DNA of 64,000 nt from Candidatus Aminicenantota bacterium (lineage in GTDB: Bacteria; Acidobacteriota; Aminicenantia; Aminicenantales; Aminicenantaceae), in the NCBI GenBank assembly GCA_016927475.1, contig JAFGMO010000081.1, positions 24,943-88,942 of the forward strand, written 5' to 3'. A program made the translations under genes and the position numbers. The notes under the pieces are model-generated. The model made no database searches, had not been told where the DNA came from, and saw nothing but the letters and a program-made list of their open reading frames with translations. Shown piece by piece: positions 41,047 to 50,691 of the stretch (within the stretch, counting starts at the first letter, position 1; each line of letters starts with the position of its first letter).

Positions 41047-43656
41047 TCATTCTGATTCCCCACTGGTTGACTCTTTATTATTTGAAAACCGGATCTCTAT
41101 CCGTTTGGATTGATAGCGCAGTGGACTTCCTTCAATATAAATGTTTATGCTCCTTCCGCCTTTGGTATCCTCTCCACGTGTCGCCCCTTTAAGCTCCGAT
41201 AGAATCCAATCGCTTAAAATCTTCAGCTTGTATTCCATGCCTCCCCTTCCCTCGACATTAAGAACAAGCTTTTTGTTTTCATATGCCGCATGGACTATTT
41301 TCATCTGCATAGAAGAATCTCCCGGCTTCAATCCAACCGGCGGCAGGAAAACATCCACTCCCCCTTGTGTCACAATCTCGACCTTTGTTTTTTGTCCAAC
41401 CTCAAAGGTGGAACGACAAACAGTCAATCCTTCTTCTTCTGTTTTCCTGTACTCACATGGCTTGCCGTTGACACGAAAATCGACCACACGGGTTCCCCAA
41501 CCCAGAGTGGGAGCAAAATGGCAGCGAAAGGTTTTTTCACCTGTATGGGAGAAGGTATAGAGGCTTCTTTCCCTTTTTTTTTCAACGGAAATAAAAAATA
41601 CATCCTCCCCCACCCTGTAATTTTTTATCTCATAATAAGGCCAATTACCGGGACACCGCGGCTCGAAAAAAAATTCTTTCTCGAGAGCATTCCCTTCCAG
41701 GCCAAAAAGCCCGCGAACCGTGCAGGTTATGATGGGAGACGAAGAAAACACCTGATGGGGAACCGACGTCTCAATGGGAACAAAATACTCACCGGATAGA
41801 AGTTCCGGACAGTATCCCAGGGCATCGTTTGTCGTATTTTGAACCATCGCCTCCAGATGGGCGTAGGCCGATTCCCTCCTTCCGTACCGGTATTCGGCCA
41901 GGCATGTGTATCCCGTTAGAAAGGGCCAAACGGAGCCATAGTTATAGTTGAGAGGGTCGTAATGGGAACTTTGGGGAGAAAGAGACCGCACTCCCCAGTC
42001 CGTACTCATCTCGGATGAGGCAAAAAAATCCAGCATGGTAGACGCCTTGATTCCCCCAAGCTGCCGGAAAAAGAGAGGCATAAAGGGCCAGATCGTCCGT
42101 TCTATCAACAGTTTGTCCGAAACCGCCAGGGCATGGGCAAGCATATTTTCCTTTTCACTCCAGAACTTTTGATTCAATCCGTTAATACTTTTGAGGTATG
42201 TCCTGTTCGCCTCGTGAGCTAAGTCCTCCCTTTCCATCATTCGGCACAGTTCATTGAAAGCGCTGTGGCTTTCCACAGATAAGGCCGCCAGGTAAATGTC
42301 GGTTTTGGTCTTATCCAAAAAAGATCCGAGCTCCAGGGCCGCCAAGCCGGCTACTGAGTTTTCCATGAGCCCGTCACCGTCGGTATCCGCGGATAGAACA
42401 TAGTCATAGGCTTTCTTCAGGGAAGACCAGCTTTCGACGAGGAAATCCTTGTCTCCGCTCTGATGGACATAATCCCTTATGGCGACGATGTAGTAGGGAC
42501 TTGTTTCGGCATGGTAATATCCGTAAGGATAGTCTTCGAACCAATTGATGAAAGCCGCCCCCTGTGAGAGCTCATGCATGATTTTGCCGTCTGACCTTTG
42601 ATTTTTGCGGATGAATTTTAGGGCCTTCCCGGTCACCGAAAAATCGCCATAGCTGTTCACAGCCCAGGCATTATAGAAAGTGTCTCCTCCGAAAAACCAG
42701 TTAAAACCGGGCCGCTCGCTGTTCCGAGAAAGGCCGTATCCCGCCACAAGTCCGCAGCCCAGTTGAGGGTTGCAGACAAAAGCCTTATCCACAGCCACTT
42801 TGGCCCATTGAAACGCCTCATCCAGCTGTTTATCCGGCGTTTGAACATATAAAAAAAAGTCAAGAAGGGATGTGTAGTGGTCATATTTCTCCCTGTAGAG
42901 ATCTTCCAGGTTTTTCTCTATATGCCTATAAATTTCTTCTGCTTGGTCCAAACCCTCATGAGAAGCCGTAATGACAATGGGATAAAAAAATTTTTCAGCT
43001 TGCTCCCGCTTGACGTCGATACGCATGAGCACTTCTCCCTCGGGAAGAGCGTGCGCCGGTCCGCTTGAAAAGCGCATCCCTTTGGGGCTGCCTATGAGGG
43101 CCGCATTTTTCCTGGATCCTTCGGAAATAACATAATATTTTTTTTCTCCATTCCAATAACAATATTGTCCCCCAAGACCTGCCGGCCACATCGGCCTCAA
43201 AACCGGCTTGAAGCTGACGATCACTGAAAGGGGCTTAAAACTTTCCACATCCAGGAGGAGAACGGCTCCACTTAAGTCGAGCGGAGTAAAATAAACCGCT
43301 TCCACACGGAAAGAGGAACGAACATACCGGATGATTGTCTGATGGGGATAAACATCCACCAAGGATGCGGCTTCTTCTCCGTTGACGACTTCTTCTTCAT
43401 CCCCGACCAAAAAAGTCAGCCGCAGGTTTTGAAGAACTTTATAGGGATAAATCCAGACTTCAGAAATTCCGTTCTCCAGGCCCAGAAAAGCGCTTTTTCT
43501 GCCTGAACTTTCAAAATATTTTGAGGGAATAACGGCACGCCCCAAATGGAGATCGCTTTTTTTAATAAATCCTTTATCCGGTAGTGTAATGTCAGCAGAC
43601 GCAACCGCCACCAAAAAAACGAAAGGGAAAAAAAATACTTTCCATCTCTTCACCAT
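41047..43656 (-). CDS. Exported six-hairpin glycosidase (amylo-alpha-1,6-glucosidase-like)
   Basis: This 869-residue protein has a signal peptide (about 1-21), an N-terminal beta-sandwich and a large (alpha/alpha)6 toroid. Segments such as FNWFFGGDTFYNAWAVNSYG near residue 320, FEDYPYGYYHAETSPYY near 372 and DTDGDGLMENS near 427 match the six-hairpin / glycogen-debranching C-domain superfamily. A C-terminal beta domain follows. The enzyme should act on periplasmic oligosaccharides; the exact linkage is unknown. GAGGGGG precedes the ATG. It overlaps galK, its upstream neighbour, by 7 bp, suggesting that the released sugar may be galactose-containing, an inference from context only. Confidence 0.75.
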   Translation of the reverse strand: MVKRWKVFFFPFVFLVAVASADITLPDKGFIKKSDLHLGRAVIPSKYFESSGRKSAFLGLENGISEVWIYPYKVLQNLRLTFLVGDEEEVVNGEEAASLVDVYPHQTIIRYVRSSFRVEAVYFTPLDLSGAVLLLDVESFKPLSVIVSFKPVLRPMWPAGLGGQYCYWNGEKKYYVISEGSRKNAALIGSPKGMRFSSGPAHALPEGEVLMRIDVKREQAEKFFYPIVITASHEGLDQAEEIYRHIEKNLEDLYREKYDHYTSLLDFFLYVQTPDKQLDEAFQWAKVAVDKAFVCNPQLGCGLVAGYGLSRNSERPGFNWFFGGDTFYNAWAVNSYGDFSVTGKALKFIRKNQRSDGKIMHELSQGAAFINWFEDYPYGYYHAETSPYYIVAIRDYVHQSGDKDFLVESWSSLKKAYDYVLSADTDGDGLMENSVAGLAALELGSFLDKTKTDIYLAALSVESHSAFNELCRMMEREDLAHEANRTYLKSINGLNQKFWSEKENMLAHALAVSDKLLIERTIWPFMPLFFRQLGGIKASTMLDFFASSEMSTDWGVRSLSPQSSHYDPLNYNYGSVWPFLTGYTCLAEYRYGRRESAYAHLEAMVQNTTNDALGYCPELLSGEYFVPIETSVPHQVFSSSPIITCTVRGLFGLEGNALEKEFFFEPRCPGNWPYYEIKNYRVGEDVFFISVEKKRERSLYTFSHTGEKTFRCHFAPTLGWGTRVVDFRVNGKPCEYRKTEEEGLTVCRSTFEVGQKTKVEIVTQGGVDVFLPPVGLKPGDSSMQMKIVHAAYENKKLVLNVEGRGGMEYKLKILSDWILSELKGATRGEDTKGGRSINIYIEGSPLRYQSKRIEIRFSNNKESTSGESE

Positions 43657-44858
43657 TTTTCCCCCTCATCACTCCATTTTTCCGCCGGAAAAGCTGAAGC
43701 TCCTCCATCAATATCGACCGCATATATACGCGGTGGGATAAAATTCCTTTTAATAGATTTTTTCTTAATAATCCTCTTAAAATCCTCGATTGCTTCGGAT
43801 TTAACCAGGGCAATACCCGAACCTCCGAATCCGGCTCCTGTCATGCGCCCCCCGATACAGGCTGGATATTCTCTCGATGTTTCGTATAGAAGGTCCAGCT
43901 CGGGGCAGGAAACTTGATAATCATCCCTAAGGCTCTCGTGGGACTTAAGCAGAAGCTCTCCCAAATAAATCATATTTTGTGATTTCAGAGCTTCGACAGC
44001 TTCCTTCACACGGAGGTTTTCGCTGATAACATGCCTTGCCCTTCGAAAAAGAGTATTGTCCATTTTTTTCGCACACTTCCTGATCTGGTCCAAAGTGGCT
44101 TCCCGGTAGGTTTTTATTCCATACATCTTTTTCAGGACTTCAAGCGCCTCGGCCGATTCCTTACTGCGTTTGTTGTATTCCGAAGAAGCAAGCTCCCTCT
44201 GTACTCCGCTGTCATAAACAACAGCCTTCAATCCACTTTTTTCCGGAGAAAAAGGAACATGTTCATATTCGAGTGATAAACAATCGAGAAAAATGGCAAA
44301 ACCGGGCTTGGCAAGGAACGAAATAAATTGGTCCATAATACCGCAGCGAACACCGATAAAAAAGTTCTCAGCTTTTTGGGCCAACAAAGCCATTTTTTCC
44401 GGCGTAAGGCCGAGCTTCCAAAGTTTGTTGAGTCCGGATAAAACACCTGCTTCTATTGCAGCCGATGAGCTTAATCCAGCACCTTGAGGAACGCCCCCCC
44501 ATATGAGGCCGTTCAAACCATGAAGAGAAAATCCTTCTTCTCTCAGAGCCCAGAGTATTCCCCGGGGATAACGTCCCCAACCGGGCCCGGGATCATTATC
44601 TAAATGGTTTATATCGAAGGTATCGACCGAATTAAAATTGAGGGAATGGAGTGTTATTTTTCGTCCGCTTTTCTTCTTGACCGCGAATCCCACACGGAAA
44701 TTCACGGCTGCCGGCAGAACATATCCTAGATTGTAATCCGTGTGTTCACCTATTATATTAATACGACCCGGGGCCGTGGCGACAATATCGGGCTTTGAAC
44801 CAAATACTTGGATAAATTTTCCCGGAAGGTCCTTGGCATTCATGGAAATCACGGGCAT
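43650..44858 (-). CDS. galK: Galactokinase (GHMP kinase)
   Basis: This 402-residue GHMP kinase phosphorylates galactose at C1. Motif 1 APGRINIIGEHTDYNLGYVLP near residue 30, the ATP loop GVPQGAGLSSSAAIE near 126 and motif 3 GRMTGAGFGGSGIALV near 344 are all present. The length is normal. The substrate motif GEHTDY favours galactose over other GHMP sugars, though N-acetylgalactosamine kinases look similar. No galT or galE lies nearby. The gene overlaps the downstream glycosidase, which probably supplies substrate. No Shine-Dalgarno site is obvious at the chosen ATG. Confidence 0.88.
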   Translation of the reverse strand: MPVISMNAKDLPGKFIQVFGSKPDIVATAPGRINIIGEHTDYNLGYVLPAAVNFRVGFAVKKKSGRKITLHSLNFNSVDTFDINHLDNDPGPGWGRYPRGILWALREEGFSLHGLNGLIWGGVPQGAGLSSSAAIEAGVLSGLNKLWKLGLTPEKMALLAQKAENFFIGVRCGIMDQFISFLAKPGFAIFLDCLSLEYEHVPFSPEKSGLKAVVYDSGVQRELASSEYNKRSKESAEALEVLKKMYGIKTYREATLDQIRKCAKKMDNTLFRRARHVISENLRVKEAVEALKSQNMIYLGELLLKSHESLRDDYQVSCPELDLLYETSREYPACIGGRMTGAGFGGSGIALVKSEAIEDFKRIIKKKSIKRNFIPPRIYAVDIDGGASAFPAEKWSDEGEKW

Positions 44859-44983
44859 TGTAAATAAAAGGAAAAAGGAAAGTCAAATTTCCTTGCCAAC
44901 AGTCACCGGTTTATGAGATTATTTGTATTTAAACAATAATTGCTTTTAATAATAGGAACGCAAACAACAAGGAGGAATATTTT

Positions 44984-46444
44984 ATGTCATCACATTTAGA
45001 AAATCTCAAACCCCAATTAATTTGGAAACATTTTCAAGAAATCTTAAAAATTCCCCGATGCTCCGGCAACGAAAAAGCCATCGGAGATTACATCATAACC
45101 GTTGCTGAAAAAAACAACCTGGAATCCAAAAGGGACAAAATAGGAAATATTGTTGTCTCAAAATCCGCTACTTCCGGCCTGGAAAATGCAGATACCGTTA
45201 TCCTTCAGGGGCATATGGACATGGTTTGCGAGAAAAATTCCGATGTCGACCACGACTTTAGCAAGGACACAATAAAAACCGAGATAAAAGACGACTGGGT
45301 TCAAGCACAAGGGACAACTCTCGGTGCCGATAACGGCATCGGCCTGGCCGCATCCCTGGCCATCATGGAAGATAACAGCATGTCTCACGGCCCACTCGAA
45401 TTTTTATTCACCGTTGATGAGGAAACAGGATTGACCGGCGCCCAAAAGATCGAGCCAGGATTTCTCAAAGGACGTATCCTTCTCAACCTTGACAGCGAAG
45501 AAGAAGGCGCTTTCACCATCGGCTGCGCCGGGGGCGCCGATTCCGAAATCACACTGCCCGTTTCCCGTAAAAAACCCGACAATAATAACCTTTATACGCT
45601 CAAGGTTCACGGATTGCGCGGAGGTCACTCCGGAATCGATATCGACCAGGGACGGGGAAACGCCATCAAATGGCTGGCGCGGTTGTTATGGAAGGCCTCA
45701 CGAGAATTTTCCCTTGAGATCGCTTCTATCGAGGGCGGTAATATGCGAAACGCCATTCCCCGCGAGTCCTGGGCGGAAATGTCCATCGACGAATCCAACC
45801 TGGATGCGCTAAAATCTTTCCTCGATGACACCTTTCAAAAAATCGCTCAGGAATATAAAGCCGTCGAAAAAGATGCGTCCTACACTTTAAAACCATCTGA
45901 AGAAGGAATAAAAGACGTTTTGTCGCCGGAATCCCAGAAAAATCTAATCGGCCTGCTTTTAGCCCTTCCCCACGGCGTTTTATCCATTCATCCGGAAATT
46001 AAAAACCTTGTTGAGACTTCTACAAACCTGGCCATCATTCACCTTCATCCTGACAATGCCAAGATTGTCTGCAGCAGCCGAAGTTCCGTCACATCAGCGC
46101 TCGAAGGAGCACGGGATATGATCGCTGCCGCAGCTGAATTGAGCGGCGCTGAAATTTCCCAACCTAAGGGTTATCCCGGCTGGACTCCCAACCTTCAATC
46201 CTCTCTTCTTCAGAAAATGAAGGACATTTATAAAAAGGATTTCGGGAAAGACCCCCAGATTTCAGCCATTCATGCCGGATTGGAGTGCGGTATTATCGGA
46301 GAGAAATACGATGGAATGGACATGATCTCCTTCGGGCCGACTATCGAGCATCCTCATTCCCCCGAAGAACGGGTACATACCGGTTCCGTCGAAAAGTTCT
46401 GGACTTTAGTCCGGCACGTTTTAGAAAGCCTGTCTTCCCCATAA
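44984..46444 (+). CDS. pepD: Aminoacyl-histidine dipeptidase (M20C)
   Basis: This 486-residue cytosolic zinc dipeptidase of broad specificity has zinc and catalytic motifs LQGHMDMVCEKNSD near residue 74, GADNGIGLAASLA near 112 and TVDEETGLTGA near 144. A lid domain is inserted in the middle, and the last metal His lies in GPTIEHPHSPEERV near 462. It would degrade imported peptides, consistent with the other peptidases in the window. A strong AAGGAGG precedes the ATG. It converges with the ADP-ribosylglycohydrolase gene, and a small GACC-GTTT-GGTC hairpin lies between the stops. Confidence 0.9.
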   Translation: MSSHLENLKPQLIWKHFQEILKIPRCSGNEKAIGDYIITVAEKNNLESKRDKIGNIVVSKSATSGLENADTVILQGHMDMVCEKNSDVDHDFSKDTIKTEIKDDWVQAQGTTLGADNGIGLAASLAIMEDNSMSHGPLEFLFTVDEETGLTGAQKIEPGFLKGRILLNLDSEEEGAFTIGCAGGADSEITLPVSRKKPDNNNLYTLKVHGLRGGHSGIDIDQGRGNAIKWLARLLWKASREFSLEIASIEGGNMRNAIPRESWAEMSIDESNLDALKSFLDDTFQKIAQEYKAVEKDASYTLKPSEEGIKDVLSPESQKNLIGLLLALPHGVLSIHPEIKNLVETSTNLAIIHLHPDNAKIVCSSRSSVTSALEGARDMIAAAAELSGAEISQPKGYPGWTPNLQSSLLQKMKDIYKKDFGKDPQISAIHAGLECGIIGEKYDGMDMISFGPTIEHPHSPEERVHTGSVEKFWTLVRHVLESLSSP

Positions 46445-46462
46445 GACCGTTTGGTCAAAAGT

Positions 46463-47425
46463 CTAATCAGCTTTTTCTTCCAGGGATAGATCAAAAAGTC
46501 TTCGGGCAACGGCTTCAATACCGGACGCATTTTCAAGCCTGTTCAGCCAATCTCGGGGAATGGCTTCAGCTCCCAATTTTGTCCCCATAAGAGCTCCGGT
46601 GATACATCCCGTCGAATCGCTGTCGCCTGAGTGGTTGACTGAAGCCCGTACAGCCATGGCAAAATCATCAGGAAACTGTTGGGCACAGAATATGGCAATG
46701 GCCAGCGCTTCCTCGGCCAAAAACCCTTCCCCGATATTTGATATGATCTTATCGACATCTCCACGGAAGCCCGGCGGTTCCAGTACGTATTCGATCTTAT
46801 GGAGCGTCTCTTCATGGCCTTCGTATTTCTTGAGGTTCTTCAGACACACCGAAAGAGCACTTTCCATTCTTTCACCCTTCCTCAGATAATAGATCAACAA
46901 GGAAAGAAAGCCTGCTGTTAGATAACCTGTCGGATGGCCGTGTGTCATAGACGCACATTCCGCTCCCCAGAAAAACGTATCTTCTTCTGAAAAAACAAGC
47001 CCTACAGGCGCCACACGCATCACGCCTCCGCATCCCTTGCTATTATTGATTTTATGTTTCATCGAACCCCGTATCCCTTTGCTCAAAGAACTGAGACAGG
47101 TATGCCCGGGAGACCGGCGATGAAAATGGATGGTTTGACTTTTGAACCAGTGAAGATATTGGGAATAGACGTGTTCTTCTATCTTGATTTCTTCTTTTTT
47201 TTCCTTGGATGCCAGGGCTTTGATCAATCCCCGTGCTGTCGCCAGGGACAGTTGAGTATCATCGGTGTATGACCCTGTTTTAAAACTCCGCCAGCGGTCA
47301 AAACTTGTTATCCCTTTTTTTCCATAGATGGAGTGTATCTCATTCAGAGATAAAAATTCAACAGCCGCCCCTAGGGCGTCTCCGACCGCAAGTCCAATAA
47401 GACACCCTTTGTATTTCTGAAACAT
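46463..47425 (-). CDS. ADP-ribosylglycohydrolase family protein
   Basis: This 320-residue all-helical DraG/ARH-type protein binds two Mg ions. Visible ligands are GDALGAAVEF near residue 15, SYTDDTQLSLATARG near 52 and NHSGDSDSTGCITGALMG near 270. Relatives remove ADP-ribose from Arg side chains or other targets. No nitrogenase gene or ADP-ribosyltransferase is nearby, so it is not likely to be DraG in the nitrogenase sense. It converges with pepD and diverges from the YgjP-like gene. The ribosome site is weak. Confidence 0.88.
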   Translation of the reverse strand: MFQKYKGCLIGLAVGDALGAAVEFLSLNEIHSIYGKKGITSFDRWRSFKTGSYTDDTQLSLATARGLIKALASKEKKEEIKIEEHVYSQYLHWFKSQTIHFHRRSPGHTCLSSLSKGIRGSMKHKINNSKGCGGVMRVAPVGLVFSEEDTFFWGAECASMTHGHPTGYLTAGFLSLLIYYLRKGERMESALSVCLKNLKKYEGHEETLHKIEYVLEPPGFRGDVDKIISNIGEGFLAEEALAIAIFCAQQFPDDFAMAVRASVNHSGDSDSTGCITGALMGTKLGAEAIPRDWLNRLENASGIEAVARRLFDLSLEEKAD

Positions 47426-47486
47426 GGAAAGCCCTTTTCGGATAGGATAAAAATATTATAGAATATGTTTCTTTTTCTATCAAGAT

Positions 47487-48254
47487 ATGATTCTGCTGAT
47501 GCGTTATTCTAAGGCTTCTTCCAACAAACAGCACTCCCGCTGCGGTTTTATCCGTCTGGACGGACGAAACATCGTTTATGTCGCCGTCTTAAGCCGAAGG
47601 GCGAAACATGTCCGTTTATCCCTGGAACCGGGTGGACGTCTCAAGGTTGTACTCCCATCCGGCCGCCGGAAATATTCCATACCGGATATTCTTGAAAAAA
47701 ACCGTCGCTGGATAATAAAAAATCTTGATAATCTCTCCCGCAAAAACAGGCCGGATTTTCCCCTGACTTTCGCTGATGGATCCGCACTTCCCCTTCTGAA
47801 TAGTTTATACCGCATAAAAATAATACCTGTTACAGGAAATACGGAAAGTTTCCGTTGGAATGGACGTTTTTTGGAACTGCGGCTTCGAGACAGGACTCCA
47901 TCTCGGGTAAGGACAGCCGTCATTGTATGGTATAAAGAGATGAGCCGTTTATATTTAGATCGACGCATTCCCGTCCTGTCCGCAAAGATGATGGTTCGAC
48001 CTGGTGCGGTCCGGGTTAAAAACCAACGCACCCTTTGGGGAAGCTGTTCACGGAAGGGAAATCTTAATTTCAACTGGAGGTTGATGCTGCTGACTCCGGA
48101 AACGGCAGATTATTTGATCATCCATGAACTGGCCCATCTTCTTCATCTTAATCATTCCAAACGGTTCTGGCATACTATCGAAAAATACTGCCCTGAATAC
48201 AAAAAACATAAGGCCGAACTCAGAGAGAAAAATTCCTGGCTCGAACAACCTTGA
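47487..48254 (+). CDS. YgjP-like metallopeptidase domain protein
   Basis: This 255-residue protein has a C-terminal HExxH zinc motif in IIHELAHLLHLNHSKRFW (about residue 210), followed by EKYCPEYKKHK, the layout of the YgjP / DUF45 family. LWGSCSRKGNLNFNWRL just before it is the other family hallmark. The N-terminal half is a beta-rich domain that binds no known ligand. The family is often annotated as a predicted metal-dependent hydrolase; its physiological substrate is unclear. A second in-frame ATG at 47499 could be the real start, since no ribosome site is clear at either. Confidence 0.85.
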   Translation: MILLMRYSKASSNKQHSRCGFIRLDGRNIVYVAVLSRRAKHVRLSLEPGGRLKVVLPSGRRKYSIPDILEKNRRWIIKNLDNLSRKNRPDFPLTFADGSALPLLNSLYRIKIIPVTGNTESFRWNGRFLELRLRDRTPSRVRTAVIVWYKEMSRLYLDRRIPVLSAKMMVRPGAVRVKNQRTLWGSCSRKGNLNFNWRLMLLTPETADYLIIHELAHLLHLNHSKRFWHTIEKYCPEYKKHKAELREKNSWLEQP

Positions 48255-48355
48255 AACTAAGCAGTTCCCGGATTCTCTTTAATAATTTTAGCTTTCTTGT
48301 TGAAAAATTCGGCCGCGGTCTATATCCTTATTTCTGGAGAAAGGAGTTTTATGTC

Positions 48356-48589
48356 ATGGAAGAACAGAAACCGATATCTTTCGGAGAATGGTTCCTTACC
48401 CTTCTGATCGCCATTGTCCCCATTCTTAATATCGTCATGCTATTCATCTGGGGTTTCGGATCGAATACACACCCTTCAAAAGCCACCTGGGCCAAAGCGT
48501 CATTAGCTTGGATCGCCGTTGCCGTCGTATTTTATATCGTTGTTTTAGGGGCCATACTGGGAATCGGATTTCATTTTCTCAACCGTTGA
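48356..48589 (+). CDS. Small two-TM membrane protein
   Basis: This 77-residue protein has two hydrophobic segments (about 12-32 and 49-71). It begins MEEQKPISFGEWFLTLL. AGAAAGGAG lies 11-12 bases before the ATG, which supports this start over the in-frame sequence upstream. The motif FLTLLIAIVPILNIVMLFIWGF resembles small proteins annotated as DUF-type membrane peptides next to diverse genes. I can give it no function. It follows the YgjP-like gene by about 100 bp and converges with the M20 peptidase. Confidence 0.65.
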   Translation: MEEQKPISFGEWFLTLLIAIVPILNIVMLFIWGFGSNTHPSKATWAKASLAWIAVAVVFYIVVLGAILGIGFHFLNR

Positions 48590-48609
48590 CAATTATCGCC
48601 GTTTGAAGT

Positions 48610-50163
48610 CTACCGGTCTTCCATCATTATGATCGCGGCAAACGTTTCCATCCCCTGCCAGAGATGCCCGATACGAAGATTCTCATCAGGCTGGTGCTGG
48701 TTGTTGTCGTGATTGACAATCGGCAGACCAATGATGGGAATGTTTAACGTGTCGCTGAACATATAGATAGGCAGCGATCCCCCCAACGTTGGCAGAAGCA
48801 GAGGGTTTTTTTCAAAATAACCCGAAAAGGAATCAATGACTCTGCGGCAGATGGGTAGGTCCATCGATGTTCGTGAAGCCCGGTATCCGTTCTCTCGAAC
48901 TTCCACCCTCGCTAAAAGAGGAAATGCCATACGCGTTTTTTGATCCGGTTCTCCGTCACAGAGATGATATCCCTGGTTTTTTACATGGGCGATGACCTTT
49001 TGGACCATATCATCCGGGTCGTTTCCCTTGACAAGCCGGATATCGAGGGAAGCGACGGCCTGATGAGGAATAATGGTACGGGCTTGGTCACCAACCCAGC
49101 CGCTGTTGATACCGTTTATGTTAAGCGAGGGGAGCTGAAGGGTTTCCTGGTAAGTTTTTCCACTTCCCTCCGTACCTGAAAATCCATAAAGTTTTTTCAG
49201 ATCTTCTTCACACTTAGGAATATTATGAATGGCTTCTTTTTCAAGCTCACTCAAAGGAACCACCGTGTCGTAAAAACCTTTAACGGTCACCCGTCCCGAG
49301 TTTTCCTTCATGGAGGCAAGAAGCCGGGCCAGGTTATTGGCGGGATTAGGAGCCCAGTTTCCGAAGTGGCCACTGTGAAGACTGGTATTAGGACCATAAA
49401 CAGTGATCTGGATGCTGGTGATACCACGCACACCGAAAAAGAGGGTGGGATCTCCGGTAAAATAGACGGGGCCGTCGCACATAAAAAGGATATCCGCATC
49501 GAGGTAATCTTTATGCTTCTTAAGGCATGACAAAAGATGTGTCGATCCCGCCTCCTCCTCTCCCTCGAAGATAAATTTGAGGTTGTTTTTGACCTCGCGG
49601 CCTGACCGGTCTAAGGCATCCAGGGCGGTCAACAAGGCTGAAATCGGCGCCTTGTCATCGCTGGCGGCACGGGCATAAATCCGCCAATCTTCATCGATAG
49701 GCTCACCGGCGCCCGGTAAGGGCATGGGTTTTGGTTCAGATGATCCCGCCCGCAATTTTCCCGGCCTCAAAACAGGAGTGAAAGGAGAGGAGTCCGTCCA
49801 TTTTGAAGGATCGACAGGCTGGCCGTCATAATGGATATAAAACATGAGCGTCTGCCGGGAATCAGAAGACATCCTCTCGCCGTAAATGACGGGATTTCCT
49901 TCCGTTTCCAGGATCCGAACGTTTATTCCCCTTTTTTCCATCATTTTTCTGATGAACAAGGCATTCTTTCGGACATTTTCCGCATCACTCGACACATTAG
50001 GTATGGTGAGAAGATCAAAAAATTCTTTCAAGATCTCATGCTCATGGGCATAACGATATTGGCGTACATCTTGAAGAAGTTTTTTCTTATCCATATCAGC
50101 ACATAGAGTACAAACAGCAAACATTAAAAGAACACCACACCTTATGTAACATTTTTTTTTCAA
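48610..50163 (-). CDS. Exported M20 metallopeptidase (ArgE/DapE/carnosinase-like)
   Basis: This 517-residue zinc peptidase has motifs FYIHYDGQPVDPSKW near residue 108, RAASDDKAPISALL near 170 and FEGEEEAGSTHLL near 204, with the last metal His in the C-terminal VNHDNNQHQPDE. The TTG start at 50163 is selected because it begins a signal peptide (KKKCYIRCGVLLMFAVCTLC) and follows AAGGGAGAG. Longer in-frame starts would run into the upstream gene. Export suggests digestion of peptides in the periplasm. It lies 13 bp after a small hypothetical gene on the same strand, likely co-transcribed. Confidence 0.85.
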   Translation of the reverse strand: MKKKCYIRCGVLLMFAVCTLCADMDKKKLLQDVRQYRYAHEHEILKEFFDLLTIPNVSSDAENVRKNALFIRKMMEKRGINVRILETEGNPVIYGERMSSDSRQTLMFYIHYDGQPVDPSKWTDSSPFTPVLRPGKLRAGSSEPKPMPLPGAGEPIDEDWRIYARAASDDKAPISALLTALDALDRSGREVKNNLKFIFEGEEEAGSTHLLSCLKKHKDYLDADILFMCDGPVYFTGDPTLFFGVRGITSIQITVYGPNTSLHSGHFGNWAPNPANNLARLLASMKENSGRVTVKGFYDTVVPLSELEKEAIHNIPKCEEDLKKLYGFSGTEGSGKTYQETLQLPSLNINGINSGWVGDQARTIIPHQAVASLDIRLVKGNDPDDMVQKVIAHVKNQGYHLCDGEPDQKTRMAFPLLARVEVRENGYRASRTSMDLPICRRVIDSFSGYFEKNPLLLPTLGGSLPIYMFSDTLNIPIIGLPIVNHDNNQHQPDENLRIGHLWQGMETFAAIIMMEDR

Positions 50164-50176
50164 GGCAGACTCTCCC

Positions 50177-50428
50177 TTACCACCAATGAGCAACTTCTTC
50201 CAGGTTTCCTTCCTGATCCCTGTGGATGAACTTGACTCCTTCTCTCTCACCGACAGGATTTTCTTCATAGATGACAGCCAAGGCCAGGTCTTTTTCTTCT
50301 TCAAAATATTCCCTGGCTTTTTTCAGTGCTTCCTGGAGAGAAGAATACGCCTTTTCATCCTTGATGATCATGGTTTCTTCATGGACCAAGTCCGTTTTGG
50401 CCTTATGGCCTTCGATAAAATACTTCAT
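50177..50428 (-). CDS. Small hypothetical protein
   Basis: This 83-residue soluble protein begins MKYFIEGHKAKTDL and ends VAHWW. It has a charged central helix (SSLQEALKKAREYFEEE) and two beta segments. The ATG at 50428 follows GGAAGAATAAGGAAT; an in-frame ATG at 50479 would add 17 residues without a ribosome site. I recognise no family. It precedes the exported M20 peptidase by 13 bp and is probably in its operon. Confidence 0.6.
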   Translation of the reverse strand: MKYFIEGHKAKTDLVHEETMIIKDEKAYSSLQEALKKAREYFEEEKDLALAVIYEENPVGEREGVKFIHRDQEGNLEEVAHWW

Positions 50429-50515
50429 ATTCCTTATTCTTCCTTTTATAAAATTTTTGTTAAACCATATTTTACTCAATTCTCTCCTCCGTGTAAAAAC
50501 TTTTCATAGTACAGC

Positions 50516-50544
50516 TTGATTAAAATATAAGAAGATGTTAATCT
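50516..50544 (+). promoter_or_regulatory. Possible promoter of the paired barrel genes
   Basis: TTGATT (50516-50521), 17-bp spacer, TAATCT (50539-50544). It lies in the divergent gap upstream of two tandem barrel genes, about 150 bp before the first start codon. Confidence 0.4.
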
Positions 50545-50691
50545 ATTTTTTTATCGATAGTTTTTTTACGGAATAACTTATGGTTCCAGGGATCAAGGAG
50601 GGAATAGTGGCCGTTGTTCGCTTTGCACGGCTTTCTGCAGCGACTCGAAGAGCTAAGGTTGTATGTCGTACAGTCATTTTGGCAGAAGACA

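Noticed and set aside
46445..46462. GACC-GTTT-GGTC hairpin between pepD and the ADP-ribosylglycohydrolase gene
   Set aside because: Only 4 bp and no T-run on either strand; not a convincing terminator.
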